From JBGPFS01 sp041483455 (GTDB lineage Bacteria; Chloroflexota; Limnocylindria; Limnocylindrales; CSP1-4): 5,694 nucleotides of DNA. Position numbers and translations under genes: made by a program. Below the pieces are notes generated by a model, which saw nothing but the letters and a program-made list of their open reading frames with translations, was not told the DNA's origin and searched no databases. Shown in pieces: positions 1 to 5,437 of the stretch (the stretch's first letter is position 1; each line of letters opens with the position of its first letter). Location of the stretch: positions 1 through 5,694 of the forward strand of contig JBGPFS010000170.1 in assembly GCA_041483455.1 (NCBI GenBank), in the 5' to 3' direction.

Positions 1-210
1 CCGCGGTTCGGGGAGGGCGGCAAGACGCTGAGCGACGGGCAGACCGCCTCGTTCCAGGCGACGAAGACGATCGAGGTTCGGACGGGCAAGTCGAGCGTCA
101 CCTTCTTCACCCTCAACGGCCAGGCGCTCGGCTCGCTGGGCGGCCAGCCGAACCCCGAGACCTGGCTCTTCTCGCCGCCGGATCCGCCGAAGTCGACGGG
201 TCGCCGCTGA
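1..210 (+). CDS. RodZ-like / DUF4115 domain protein, C-terminal end (partial)
   Basis: The window opens inside a gene read in frame 1; 69 codons remain before the TGA at 208-210. The fragment reads as the end of a DUF4115 (RodZ C-terminal) domain: a Gly-Lys-Thr-Leu turn, GQTASFQATKTIEVRTG, then alternating beta residues SVTFFTLNGQALGSLGG, followed by a Pro-rich tail ending in KSTGRR. The pattern 'strand, I-x-V-R-T-G, strand, N-G-x-x-L-G-x-L-G' is what that small beta domain looks like in RodZ homologues. In characterised RodZ proteins this domain lies outside the membrane, the N-terminal helix-turn-helix lies in the cytoplasm, and the protein couples MreB to wall elongation. The helix-turn-helix and membrane helix would lie left of the window and cannot be checked, so the protein could also be another membrane-anchored DUF4115 protein. 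It ends 32 nt before the next gene on the same strand, so co-transcription is likely. Confidence 0.72.
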   Translation, partial: PRFGEGGKTLSDGQTASFQATKTIEVRTGKSSVTFFTLNGQALGSLGGQPNPETWLFSPPDPPKSTGRR

Positions 211-242
211 CGCGGGCGCACCCCAAGGCCTCGACCGACGCC

Positions 243-761
243 ATGACCGACGACGCGAGCTTGCGTGCCCTCGCCGAGCGACTCGGCGAGCGTTGCCAGG
301 CGGGCGACCTGACGGTCGCGACCGCGGAGTCGTGCACCGGTGGGCTGGTCGCCCATGCCATCACCGAGGTGCCCGGCTCGAGCCTCTACTTCCGGGGCGC
401 CGTGGTGGCGTACTCCGACGAGGTGAAGATCGCCGAGCTGGGCGTCCCGGCGCAGGTCATCGCCGCTCACGGGGCGGTGAGCGTCCAGGTGGCGCGATCG
501 ATGGCGGCCGGCGTGCGCGAACGACTCGGGGTCGACCTCGCCGTGGCCGTGACCGGGATCGCCGGTCCGGGCGGGGCGACGCCGGGGAAGCCGGTCGGCC
601 TGACCTACATCGCCATCGCGGGTCCGGGCGGCGAGACGGTCCAGCGCCTGACCTGGACCGGTGACCGGTCGGAGAACAAGCGCTCCAGCGCGGCGTCCGC
701 GCTGGAGCTCCTCCTCGCGGCGGCCGAGGCGGCGGAGCCGGGTCCCCGGAGCCGGCCGTGA
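243..761 (+). CDS. pncC: Nicotinamide-nucleotide amidohydrolase, stand-alone CinA C-terminal domain
   Basis: Encodes 172 residues, close to the stand-alone PncC/YgaD size of about 165, without the N-terminal MoaB-like domain of full CinA. PncC deamidates nicotinamide mononucleotide to nicotinate mononucleotide in NAD recycling in the cytoplasm. The family motifs are all present and in order: TVATAESCTGGL (about 24-35, with the conserved Ser30), PGSSLYFRGAVVAYSDEVK (44-62, with conserved Tyr57 and Lys62), HGAVS, and AVTGIAGPGG, with a GDRSENK segment near the C-terminus. The ATG at 243 places the usual short helix before the first motif, so this start suits the family; only a weak AAGG lies about 15 nt upstream, so initiation may depend on the upstream gene. 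The stop overlaps the next gene's GTG by 4 bp, implying translational coupling. The amidase activity is inferred from the family; 'competence/damage-inducible protein' is the older name. Confidence 0.93.
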   Translation: MTDDASLRALAERLGERCQAGDLTVATAESCTGGLVAHAITEVPGSSLYFRGAVVAYSDEVKIAELGVPAQVIAAHGAVSVQVARSMAAGVRERLGVDLAVAVTGIAGPGGATPGKPVGLTYIAIAGPGGETVQRLTWTGDRSENKRSSAASALELLLAAAEAAEPGPRSRP

Positions 762-2353
762 CCCGGTCGGCCGACGACATCGGTCGCGGTCTCGAGCCGG
801 TCCGGGCCGCTCGTCCGATCCCCTCCGGCGAGCGGATCCACGTCGTCGGCGCGGCCGGGTCCGCGTCCGCCGCGGCGCTCCTCCTCGGGGCGGCGGCCGG
901 CGCGGCGATGAGCGCCTGCGACGCAGGGGAGCCGACGCGCTACAGCGCCGCGGCCGAGGCGGCCGGCCTGCCCATCGCATGGGCCCACGATGTCCGCCAC
1001 GTGGTCGACGCCGCCGGCCGGCCGCTGGTCGAACGGATCGCCGTGACGAAGGCGATCACCGCGGTCCGACCGGACCTGCCCGAGCTCGCGGCGGCCCGTG
1101 CCGCAGGGATCCCGGCGACCAGCTGCCAGCAGCTCATCGCCGACGCGGCGGCGACCCGCGGCGGAGAGCTGATCGGCGTCGCGGGCACCCACGGCAAGTC
1201 GACCACGACGGGCTGGGTCGTCCACGTCCTGGCGGAAGCCGGGCTCGACCCGAGTGCGTTCGTGGGCGCGCTGATGCCCGCGGCCCTCGTCGGCGGGGAT
1301 CTGCCCTCGACGGTCCGGCTGGGCACCGGCCGGCCGTTCGTCGTGGAGGCGGACGAGTACGCCGGGAACTTCGACCCCTACCGGCCGCGCGTCGGCGTCC
1401 TGCTCAACGCCGACTGGGATCACCCCGACGTCTTCGCCGATCGCGCCGCCGTCGTCGATGTCTTCGAACGCTGGATCCGACGGTTCGACGGGGGAGGGGA
1501 CGGGCCTCCGGTCCTGGTGGCGAACGCGGCCGACCCGGGCGTCGCCGAGCTCCTGCCGCGACTGGGCGACTGGCCCGGTCGGCTGTTCGTGACCGCGCTG
1601 GTCGACGGCACGGAAGCGGCCGCGGCCGCCCGTCGGACGGAGCTCACCGGGACCTACCGGACCGCACTCGGGCCGGCAGAGGCGCTGGCGGCCACCTACG
1701 CGGCGCGGGCGGACGGCACCACCGAGCTCGGCCTCCATGGGCCGGGCGGCCTCGACGGCCGGCGGGTCGCGCTCCGCCTCGTCGGGCGCCACAACGCCGA
1801 CGATGCCCTCGCCGTCGTCGGCTGCGCGCTCGCGGTCGGGGTCGACCCCGGGGCGATCCTCCGCGGCCTGGCGTCCTTCGAGGGTGTCGGACGCCGGTTC
1901 GAGCTGAAGGCCGAGGTCGGTGGAGTCGCCGTCATCGACGACTACGGACATCACCCGACGGCGATCGCGGCGACGCTCGAGGCCGCCGCGCTCCGCTACC
2001 CGGGTCGTCGTCGCTGGGCGATCTACGAGCCGCTCACGTTCCACCGGACGGCGGCGCTCCGGGACGCCTTCGCGGAGGTCCTCGCCAGGGCCGACCGGGT
2101 GGCCATCGCCGACATCTTCGCCGTGCGCGACCTGGATACCACGATCGCCTCTGCCACGGACCTCGCGGCGGCGGTGACCCGTCGGGGCACGCCCGCGCTC
2201 GCGCCCGGATCCGTCGAGGCGACGGCCGACGCGGTCGCGGCGGAGCTGGAACCCGGCGACGTGGTCCTCGTCATGGGCGGCGGGCGCTCGCACATCGCGG
2301 CCGAGCGGCTCGTGGCCCACCTCCGCCGACGGGCCGAGGCGACCGCCGGCTGA
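758..2353 (+). CDS. murC: MurC-family Mur ligase (UDP-N-acetylmuramate--L-alanine ligase-like), divergent
   Basis: 531 residues starting at GTG 758, within a 4-bp GTGA overlap with pncC. MurC adds L-alanine to UDP-N-acetylmuramate with ATP in the cytoplasm, the first amino-acid step of the peptidoglycan stem. Visible in order: N-terminal Rossmann segment IHVVGAAG (27-34); P-loop GTHGKSTT (143-150); EADEY (197-201); LLNADWDHPDVF (215-226); GRHNADDALA (343-352); FEGVGRRFE (374-382); DDYGHHPT (394-401); and a last segment VVLVMGGGRSH. P-loop, DH and DDYGHHPT are strongly MurC-type. Three things are odd. The usual G-x-G-G-x-G of the UDP-binding domain has become G-A-A-G-S-A. The usual Q-P-H-x-(Y/F)-(S/T)-R-T site reads YEPLTFHRT (423-431). 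The EADEY and YRPR segments recall Mpl, the muropeptide-recycling ligase. It is also longer than typical MurC (about 460-490). No ddl, murB, murG or fts gene is nearby. A Mur ligase is certain; MurC as opposed to Mpl or a specialised paralogue is likely but not proved. Confidence 0.85.
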   Translation: MTRSADDIGRGLEPVRAARPIPSGERIHVVGAAGSASAAALLLGAAAGAAMSACDAGEPTRYSAAAEAAGLPIAWAHDVRHVVDAAGRPLVERIAVTKAITAVRPDLPELAAARAAGIPATSCQQLIADAAATRGGELIGVAGTHGKSTTTGWVVHVLAEAGLDPSAFVGALMPAALVGGDLPSTVRLGTGRPFVVEADEYAGNFDPYRPRVGVLLNADWDHPDVFADRAAVVDVFERWIRRFDGGGDGPPVLVANAADPGVAELLPRLGDWPGRLFVTALVDGTEAAAAARRTELTGTYRTALGPAEALAATYAARADGTTELGLHGPGGLDGRRVALRLVGRHNADDALAVVGCALAVGVDPGAILRGLASFEGVGRRFELKAEVGGVAVIDDYGHHPTAIAATLEAAALRYPGRRRWAIYEPLTFHRTAALRDAFAEVLARADRVAIADIFAVRDLDTTIASATDLAAAVTRRGTPALAPGSVEATADAVAAELEPGDVVLVMGGGRSHIAAERLVAHLRRRAEATAG

Positions 2354-2402
2354 ACCTCGCGGTACCATGCATGCTGTCCCAAGGTTCGACTCTGGAGGGC
2401 CC
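2354..2402 (+). promoter_or_regulatory. Intergenic leader before yajQ with possible -10 element
   Basis: These 49 nt are the largest gap within the rightward gene run and are less GC-rich than their surroundings. TACCAT at 2363-2368 matches the -10 consensus TATAAT at four of six positions, including the first two and the last, and would give a leader of roughly 28 nt. No convincing -35 hexamer sits about 17 nt upstream, inside the end of the Mur ligase gene. It may be an internal promoter separating yajQ and its downstream partners from pncC-murC; equally it may be chance. Confidence 0.25.
2394..2399 (+). promoter_or_regulatory. Shine-Dalgarno site that sets the yajQ start
   Basis: GGAGGG at 2394-2399 sits 3 nt before ATG 2403 (4 nt if only GGAGG is counted). 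It is the strongest ribosome binding site among the gene starts here. It supports ATG 2403 over the in-frame ATG at 2367, which would add 12 residues that the YajQ family lacks. Confidence 0.75.
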
Positions 2403-2897
2403 ATGGCCGGCGACGTCTCGTTCGACGTGGTGAGCGATTTCGATGAGCAGGAGCTGCGCAACGCCCTGGACCAGGTCCGGCGCGAGGCGATCCAGCGCTA
2501 CGACCTCAAGAGTGCGCACATCGAGATCGAGCACGGCAAGGGCGAGCTGGTCGTCACGACCGACGACGAGTTCCACGCCGGCGTGGTCAAGGACCTCATC
2601 GAGTCGAAGGCCATCCGGCGCAACCTGTCGCTCAAGATCTTCGACTGGGGCAAGGTCGAGCCGGCCGGCGGGAACAAGGTCCGCCAGCGGGTCGAGCTCC
2701 GGCGCGGGCTCCCCGACGAGCTGGCCAAGCGGCTCTCGAAGCTGATCCGCGAAGAGTTCCCGAAGGTCAAGCCGCAGATCCAGGGCGACGCGATCCGGGT
2801 GGCCGGCAAGAACAAGGACGACCTGCAGCGCGTGATCGCACGCTTGCGCGAGCTCGACGAAGCCGTCCCGCTCCAGTTCGAGAACTACCGTTCGTGA
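2403..2897 (+). CDS. yajQ: YajQ family nucleotide-binding protein (DUF520)
   Basis: 164 residues from ATG 2403, almost exactly the size of E. coli YajQ (163). The family signatures run end to end: VSFDVVSDFDEQELRNALDQ at the start, then RREAIQRYDLKSA, the ELVV strand, KVRQRVELRRGLPDE, KPQIQGDAIRVAGKNKDDLQ, and the closing VPLQFENYR. YajQ proteins have two ferredoxin-like lobes and have been reported to bind nucleotides; a Xanthomonas homologue binds cyclic di-GMP and acts with a transcription regulator. Which ligand applies here is unknown. The protein has no signal peptide or membrane segment and should be cytoplasmic. Its TGA overlaps the GTG of the TPP-enzyme gene by 4 bp, so the two are probably translated together, which is not an association I know as standard for yajQ. 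Confidence 0.95.
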   Translation: MAGDVSFDVVSDFDEQELRNALDQVRREAIQRYDLKSAHIEIEHGKGELVVTTDDEFHAGVVKDLIESKAIRRNLSLKIFDWGKVEPAGGNKVRQRVELRRGLPDELAKRLSKLIREEFPKVKPQIQGDAIRVAGKNKDDLQRVIARLRELDEAVPLQFENYRS

Positions 2898-4843
2898 CGG
2901 ACCTCGAGGCGATGGACGAGGCTCTGCCCGTCGAGCCGGCAGCCGAGCCGATGACCGAACCTGAAGCCGTGGCCGCGGTCGAGCCGGAGCCTGCCGAGCC
3001 CGAGCCGGCGGCCGAGCCCGAGCCGGAGGCTGCGCCCGAGCCGGAAGCCGCCGAACCCGAGCCGGAGGCGATTCCCGAGCCGGAAGCCGCTGAACCCGTG
3101 GCTGCGCCCGAGCCGTCACCTGCGGCCGAGCCGGAAGCCGCCGAACCCGAGCCTCCACCTGCGCCTGCCCCGCCTGCGACCGTCACCCGGACGGTCGGCC
3201 GCGTTGTCGCCGAGGCCCTCCGCTCGGCCGGCGTCACGATCGCCTTCACGGTGCCCGGCGAGAGCTTCCTTGGGCTCCTCGACGCGCTGCCGGAGGTCGG
3301 GATCCGGGTCGTCGGGACCCGTCACGAGGGTGGCGCCGCGTTCATGGCCGAGGCGCACGGGCAGCTGACCGGCCGTCCGGCCGCCTGTCTCGCCACCCGT
3401 GCCGTGGGTGCGGCGAACCTGGCGATCGGGATCCACACCGCCCGCGCCGACTCCGCGCCCCTGTTCGCGCTCCTCGGCCAGGTCTCGCGCTCTGCCAAGG
3501 GCCGCGAAGCCTTCCAGGAGGCCGACCTCGTGGGTTCGATCGGCCGCCTCGCCAAGTGGGCGACCGAGATCGACACCCGCTCCCGGGTCGAAGCCATCCT
3601 CGGCGAGGCGGTTCGCCACGCCACGGCCGGCCGACCCGGACCGGTCCTGCTCGCGTTCCCGGAGGACCTGCTCGACGAGACCATCGAGGTCTCCCCGATC
3701 GAGCCGCCGCCGTTCCGTCCGAGCCGCGTCGAGCCGGACGACGATGATGTCCGTCTGGTCCTCCGGCTGCTCGCGGGAGCGCGACGTCCGGTGATCCTGG
3801 CCGGTGCCGGGGTCCTGCGATCGCGCGGGACCGCCGACCTCGTCCGCCTCGCGGAGCTGCTCGAGGTGCCCGTGATCGCGAGCTGGCGGCGGGCGGACGT
3901 CTTCCCGAACGACCACCGGCTCTATCTCGGGATGACCGGCTACGGCGCGCCGGAGACCGTTCGGGCACGCCTGCTGGAAGCGGATGCCCTCCTCGTCCTG
4001 GGCTGCCGACTCAACGAGATCGCCTCGTACGGCTACGCGGTCCCGGCGAGCGGCACCCCCTGGATCCATGTCGACCTCGAGCCCCGGGTCGTGCACGCGG
4101 GGCTCCCCGCCCCGGCCCACGCGATCACGGCCGACGCGCGCACGTTCCTGCGGGTCGCCCGGCGAAGGCTCTCGATGGGGGCCCTCGCAGCCGAGCCCTT
4201 CGATGCGCGACGCGCCGCCAACGAGGCCGACCGGGCGGCTCACGAAGCGGCCTCGACCGTCGACGGGCTGCCCTGGGATGGCCCGGGAGTCCATCCCGGT
4301 CGGGTCGTCGCGACCCTCAATGCGGTCCTGCCGCCGCAGGCGATCGTCACGACCGATGCCGGCAACTTCGCCGGCTGGGCGGCCCGGGGCTACCGGTTCC
4401 GCCGGCCGGGGACGTTCCTCGGGCCGACGTCGGGCGCGATGGGCTACGGGCTGCCGGCGGCGATCGCGGCCGCGCTCGAGCACCCCGGCCGACCGGTCGT
4501 CGCACTGGCCGGCGACGGGGGCTTCGCGATGACGATGAATGAGCTCGAGACGGCCGTCCGCGAGCGTGCCGCGGTCGTCGCCCTCGTCTTCGACAACCAC
4601 CGCTACGGCACGATCCGGGTCCACCAGGACCGGCGCGGGACCGGGGGAGGGGAGGCGACCCAGCTCGGGCCGATCGACTTCGCGGCCGTGGCCCAGGCGA
4701 TGGGCGCCCACGGGGTGCGGGTGTCCCATGACGACGACTTCGAACCCGCCCTGCGCGCCGCCCTGGCCGCCGACCGACCGACGGTCATCCACCTTGACGT
4801 CGACCCGCGCTGGGCGGCGGTCGGGCGCCTCGACCCCGCCTGA
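2894..4843 (+). CDS. Thiamine-pyrophosphate-dependent enzyme, acetolactate-synthase superfamily, with Glu/Pro/Ala-rich N-terminal arm
   Basis: 649 residues from GTG 2894, overlapping yajQ by 4 bp. Residues 1-95 are a low-complexity acidic Glu-Pro-Ala arm. From about 97 on it matches the three-domain TPP enzyme fold at the usual length of about 550. The PYR domain has the catalytic glutamate in TRHEGGAAFMAEAHG (Glu145) and the FQEADLVG segment (207-214). The central domain shows RRPVILAGAGVL (298-309) and LLVLGCRLNE. The PP domain shows TTDAGNFAGWAARG and the cofactor motif GDGG (540-543), ending in FDNHRYG with Asp567-Asn568, 27 residues after Asp541. Acetolactate synthase, glyoxylate carboligase, sulfoacetaldehyde acetyltransferase and lyases all share these features, so the substrate cannot be named and no ilvB symbol is given. 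No ilvN regulatory subunit or ilvC follows, which argues against a classical isoleucine/valine operon. The segment usually read as T-S-G-P-G-A-T-N is TRAVGAAN (168-175). Other possible starts are ATG 2951 and GTG 3098; both keep part of the arm. Confidence 0.88.
   Translation: MTDLEAMDEALPVEPAAEPMTEPEAVAAVEPEPAEPEPAAEPEPEAAPEPEAAEPEPEAIPEPEAAEPVAAPEPSPAAEPEAAEPEPPPAPAPPATVTRTVGRVVAEALRSAGVTIAFTVPGESFLGLLDALPEVGIRVVGTRHEGGAAFMAEAHGQLTGRPAACLATRAVGAANLAIGIHTARADSAPLFALLGQVSRSAKGREAFQEADLVGSIGRLAKWATEIDTRSRVEAILGEAVRHATAGRPGPVLLAFPEDLLDETIEVSPIEPPPFRPSRVEPDDDDVRLVLRLLAGARRPVILAGAGVLRSRGTADLVRLAELLEVPVIASWRRADVFPNDHRLYLGMTGYGAPETVRARLLEADALLVLGCRLNEIASYGYAVPASGTPWIHVDLEPRVVHAGLPAPAHAITADARTFLRVARRRLSMGALAAEPFDARRAANEADRAAHEAASTVDGLPWDGPGVHPGRVVATLNAVLPPQAIVTTDAGNFAGWAARGYRFRRPGTFLGPTSGAMGYGLPAAIAAALEHPGRPVVALAGDGGFAMTMNELETAVRERAAVVALVFDNHRYGTIRVHQDRRGTGGGEATQLGPIDFAAVAQAMGAHGVRVSHDDDFEPALRAALAADRPTVIHLDVDPRWAAVGRLDPA
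2930..3178 (+). repeat. Imperfect coding repeat encoding a Glu-Pro-Ala-rich arm
   Basis: This stretch encodes residues 13-95 of the TPP enzyme and is built from variations of GAG-CCG-GAA-GCC codons. The peptide EPEAAEP occurs three times, at residues 49-55, 62-68 and 79-85. At DNA level, 3036-3063 and 3126-3153 are identical over 28 bp, and 3075-3097 matches the first copy over 23 bp with one synonymous change (GCT for GCC). The phase of the repeat is kept in frame. Synonymous variation between the other units (GAA/GAG, CCC/CCG) suggests the arm is not wholly recent. It looks like a flexible, strongly acidic, Pro-rich tether; no coiled coil, membrane helix or signal peptide is present. Confidence 0.85.
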
Positions 4844-4857
4844 AGGCGCGCGTCCTG

Positions 4858-5187
4858 GTGCGGCCGACCTACCACCTCGTCCCCGTCGAGACGTGGGCGG
4901 GGCGCGATCCCGGGACGCCCTACGCTGCTCCGAGCCTCGTCGCCGAGGGATTCATCCACTGCACCGACGGCAGGGCGGCGATGATCGCCACCGCCAACCG
5001 CCACTACGCCACGGATCCGCGCCCGTTCCTCGTGCTCACGGTGGACCTCGACGCCTCCGGGGCGCCGTGGCGATTCGACGACCCCGGGCGACGCTTCCCG
5101 CACATCTACGGCACCATCGACCCGCGCGCGGTGCTCCGGGCCGTGCCCATCGAGCGGGCGCCGGACGGCTCGTTCACCACCTTCTGA
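4858..5187 (+). CDS. DUF952 family protein
   Basis: 109 residues from GTG 4858, 14 nt after the TPP-enzyme stop, with a modest GAAGG at 4843-4847 as a possible ribosome binding site. The DUF952 signatures are clear: YHLVPVETW near the start, the GFIHCTDG motif (31-38), an LVLTVDLD strand (58-65), and FPHIYG (80-85) before the final strands. This is about the full size of the family (100-120 residues). DUF952 proteins are small cytoplasmic proteins of unknown biochemical role; their conserved His and Cys residues hint at an active or ligand site, but none has been assigned to my knowledge. It is the last gene of the rightward run and is probably transcribed with the TPP enzyme. Confidence 0.88.
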   Translation: MRPTYHLVPVETWAGRDPGTPYAAPSLVAEGFIHCTDGRAAMIATANRHYATDPRPFLVLTVDLDASGAPWRFDDPGRRFPHIYGTIDPRAVLRAVPIERAPDGSFTTF

Positions 5188-5200
5188 ACCGCGGCTCGCC

Positions 5201-5217
5201 CGGCCTCGCGGAGGCCG
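5201..5217. terminator. GC-rich hairpin in the convergent gap, possible bidirectional terminator
   Basis: CGGCCTC at 5201-5207 and GAGGCCG at 5211-5217 form a perfect 7-bp stem around a GCG loop. It lies 14 bp after the DUF952 stop and 25 bp beyond the stop of the small minus-strand gene, in the 55-bp gap where the two transcription units meet. No T-run follows on either strand, so it is not a textbook intrinsic terminator, but the site fits transcript ends coming from both sides. Confidence 0.45.
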
Positions 5218-5242
5218 CGCCGACCGGGAGCGATCGGATCTG

Positions 5243-5437
5243 TCAGGGCCGAGCCCTGCGCCTCGGTTTCGGTGGGGTCTTCGCCGCCTTCGCCTGGGTG
5301 TCGAGGATCTGCTTGAAGACCTTGCCCATCCCGGGCCGGAGGAGCTCGCGGGCCTTCGCCTCGGCGTCGCGATCCCGCCGCCTGGCGCGGGCGCGCTCCT
5401 TCGGATCCAGCTCGTCGGGCGCCGGCTCGTCGGTCAT
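5243..5437 (-). CDS. Small highly charged protein of unknown function
   Basis: 64 residues from an ATG at 5437-5435 that overlaps the dipeptidase stop as ATGA, a typical coupled start. I do not recognise a named family. It has an acidic first third (MTDEPAPDELDPKE), then an Arg/Lys/Ala/Glu-rich, probably helical middle (residues 13-33), a short less charged segment RPGMGKVFKQILDTQAK (34-50), and a basic Pro/Arg tail ending RRRARP. No Cys, signal peptide or membrane segment is seen. The basic tail could bind nucleic acid or an acidic partner, but that is a guess. A longer overlapping frame (5106-5519) was set aside because it runs across both neighbours. The reality of this gene rests on the coupled start and the orderly composition, not on homology. 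Confidence 0.62.
   Translation of the reverse strand: MTDEPAPDELDPKERARARRRDRDAEAKARELLRPGMGKVFKQILDTQAKAAKTPPKPRRRARP
5244..5258 (-). terminator. Hairpin over the stop of the small minus-strand gene
   Basis: CAGGGC at 5244-5249 and GCCCTG at 5253-5258 are perfect reverse complements around a CGA loop. The stem covers the last codons and part of the stop (5243-5245, minus strand) of the 64-residue protein. It may add to transcript ending or 3' end protection with the hairpin at 5201-5217. No T-tract follows, and a 6-bp GC stem can arise by chance at this base composition. Confidence 0.3.

Noticed and set aside
2367..2402. Upstream ATG start for yajQ, adding 12 residues
   Set aside because: The extra residues do not fit the YajQ family, and GGAGGG at 2394-2399 points to ATG 2403.
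661..2433. A 590-codon plus-strand frame overlapping the Mur ligase in another phase
   Set aside because: An Arg-rich out-of-frame reading with no domain; the overlapping frame carries the P-loop and all Mur motifs.
605..2461. A 618-codon open frame on the minus strand opposite the Mur ligase
   Set aside because: It lies antisense to a gene with clear family motifs, is very rich in Arg, Gly and Pro, and shows no domain. Long antisense frames are expected at this GC content.
2271..3158. A minus-strand frame with repeated Arg-Leu-Pro-Ala and Ala-Arg units
   Set aside because: The apparent peptide repeat is the reverse reading of the GAG-CCG repeat encoding the Glu-Pro-Ala arm, not a separate repeat protein.
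2930..3178. Short tandem repeats as a CRISPR array or mobile-element end
   Set aside because: The repeats are in frame, irregularly spaced (39 and 51 bp), and encode low-complexity protein; there are no uniform spacers.
3116..4792. A 558-codon open frame on the minus strand opposite the TPP enzyme
   Set aside because: Same pattern: Arg/Gly/Asp-rich, no recognisable domain, and fully covered by a real gene on the other strand.
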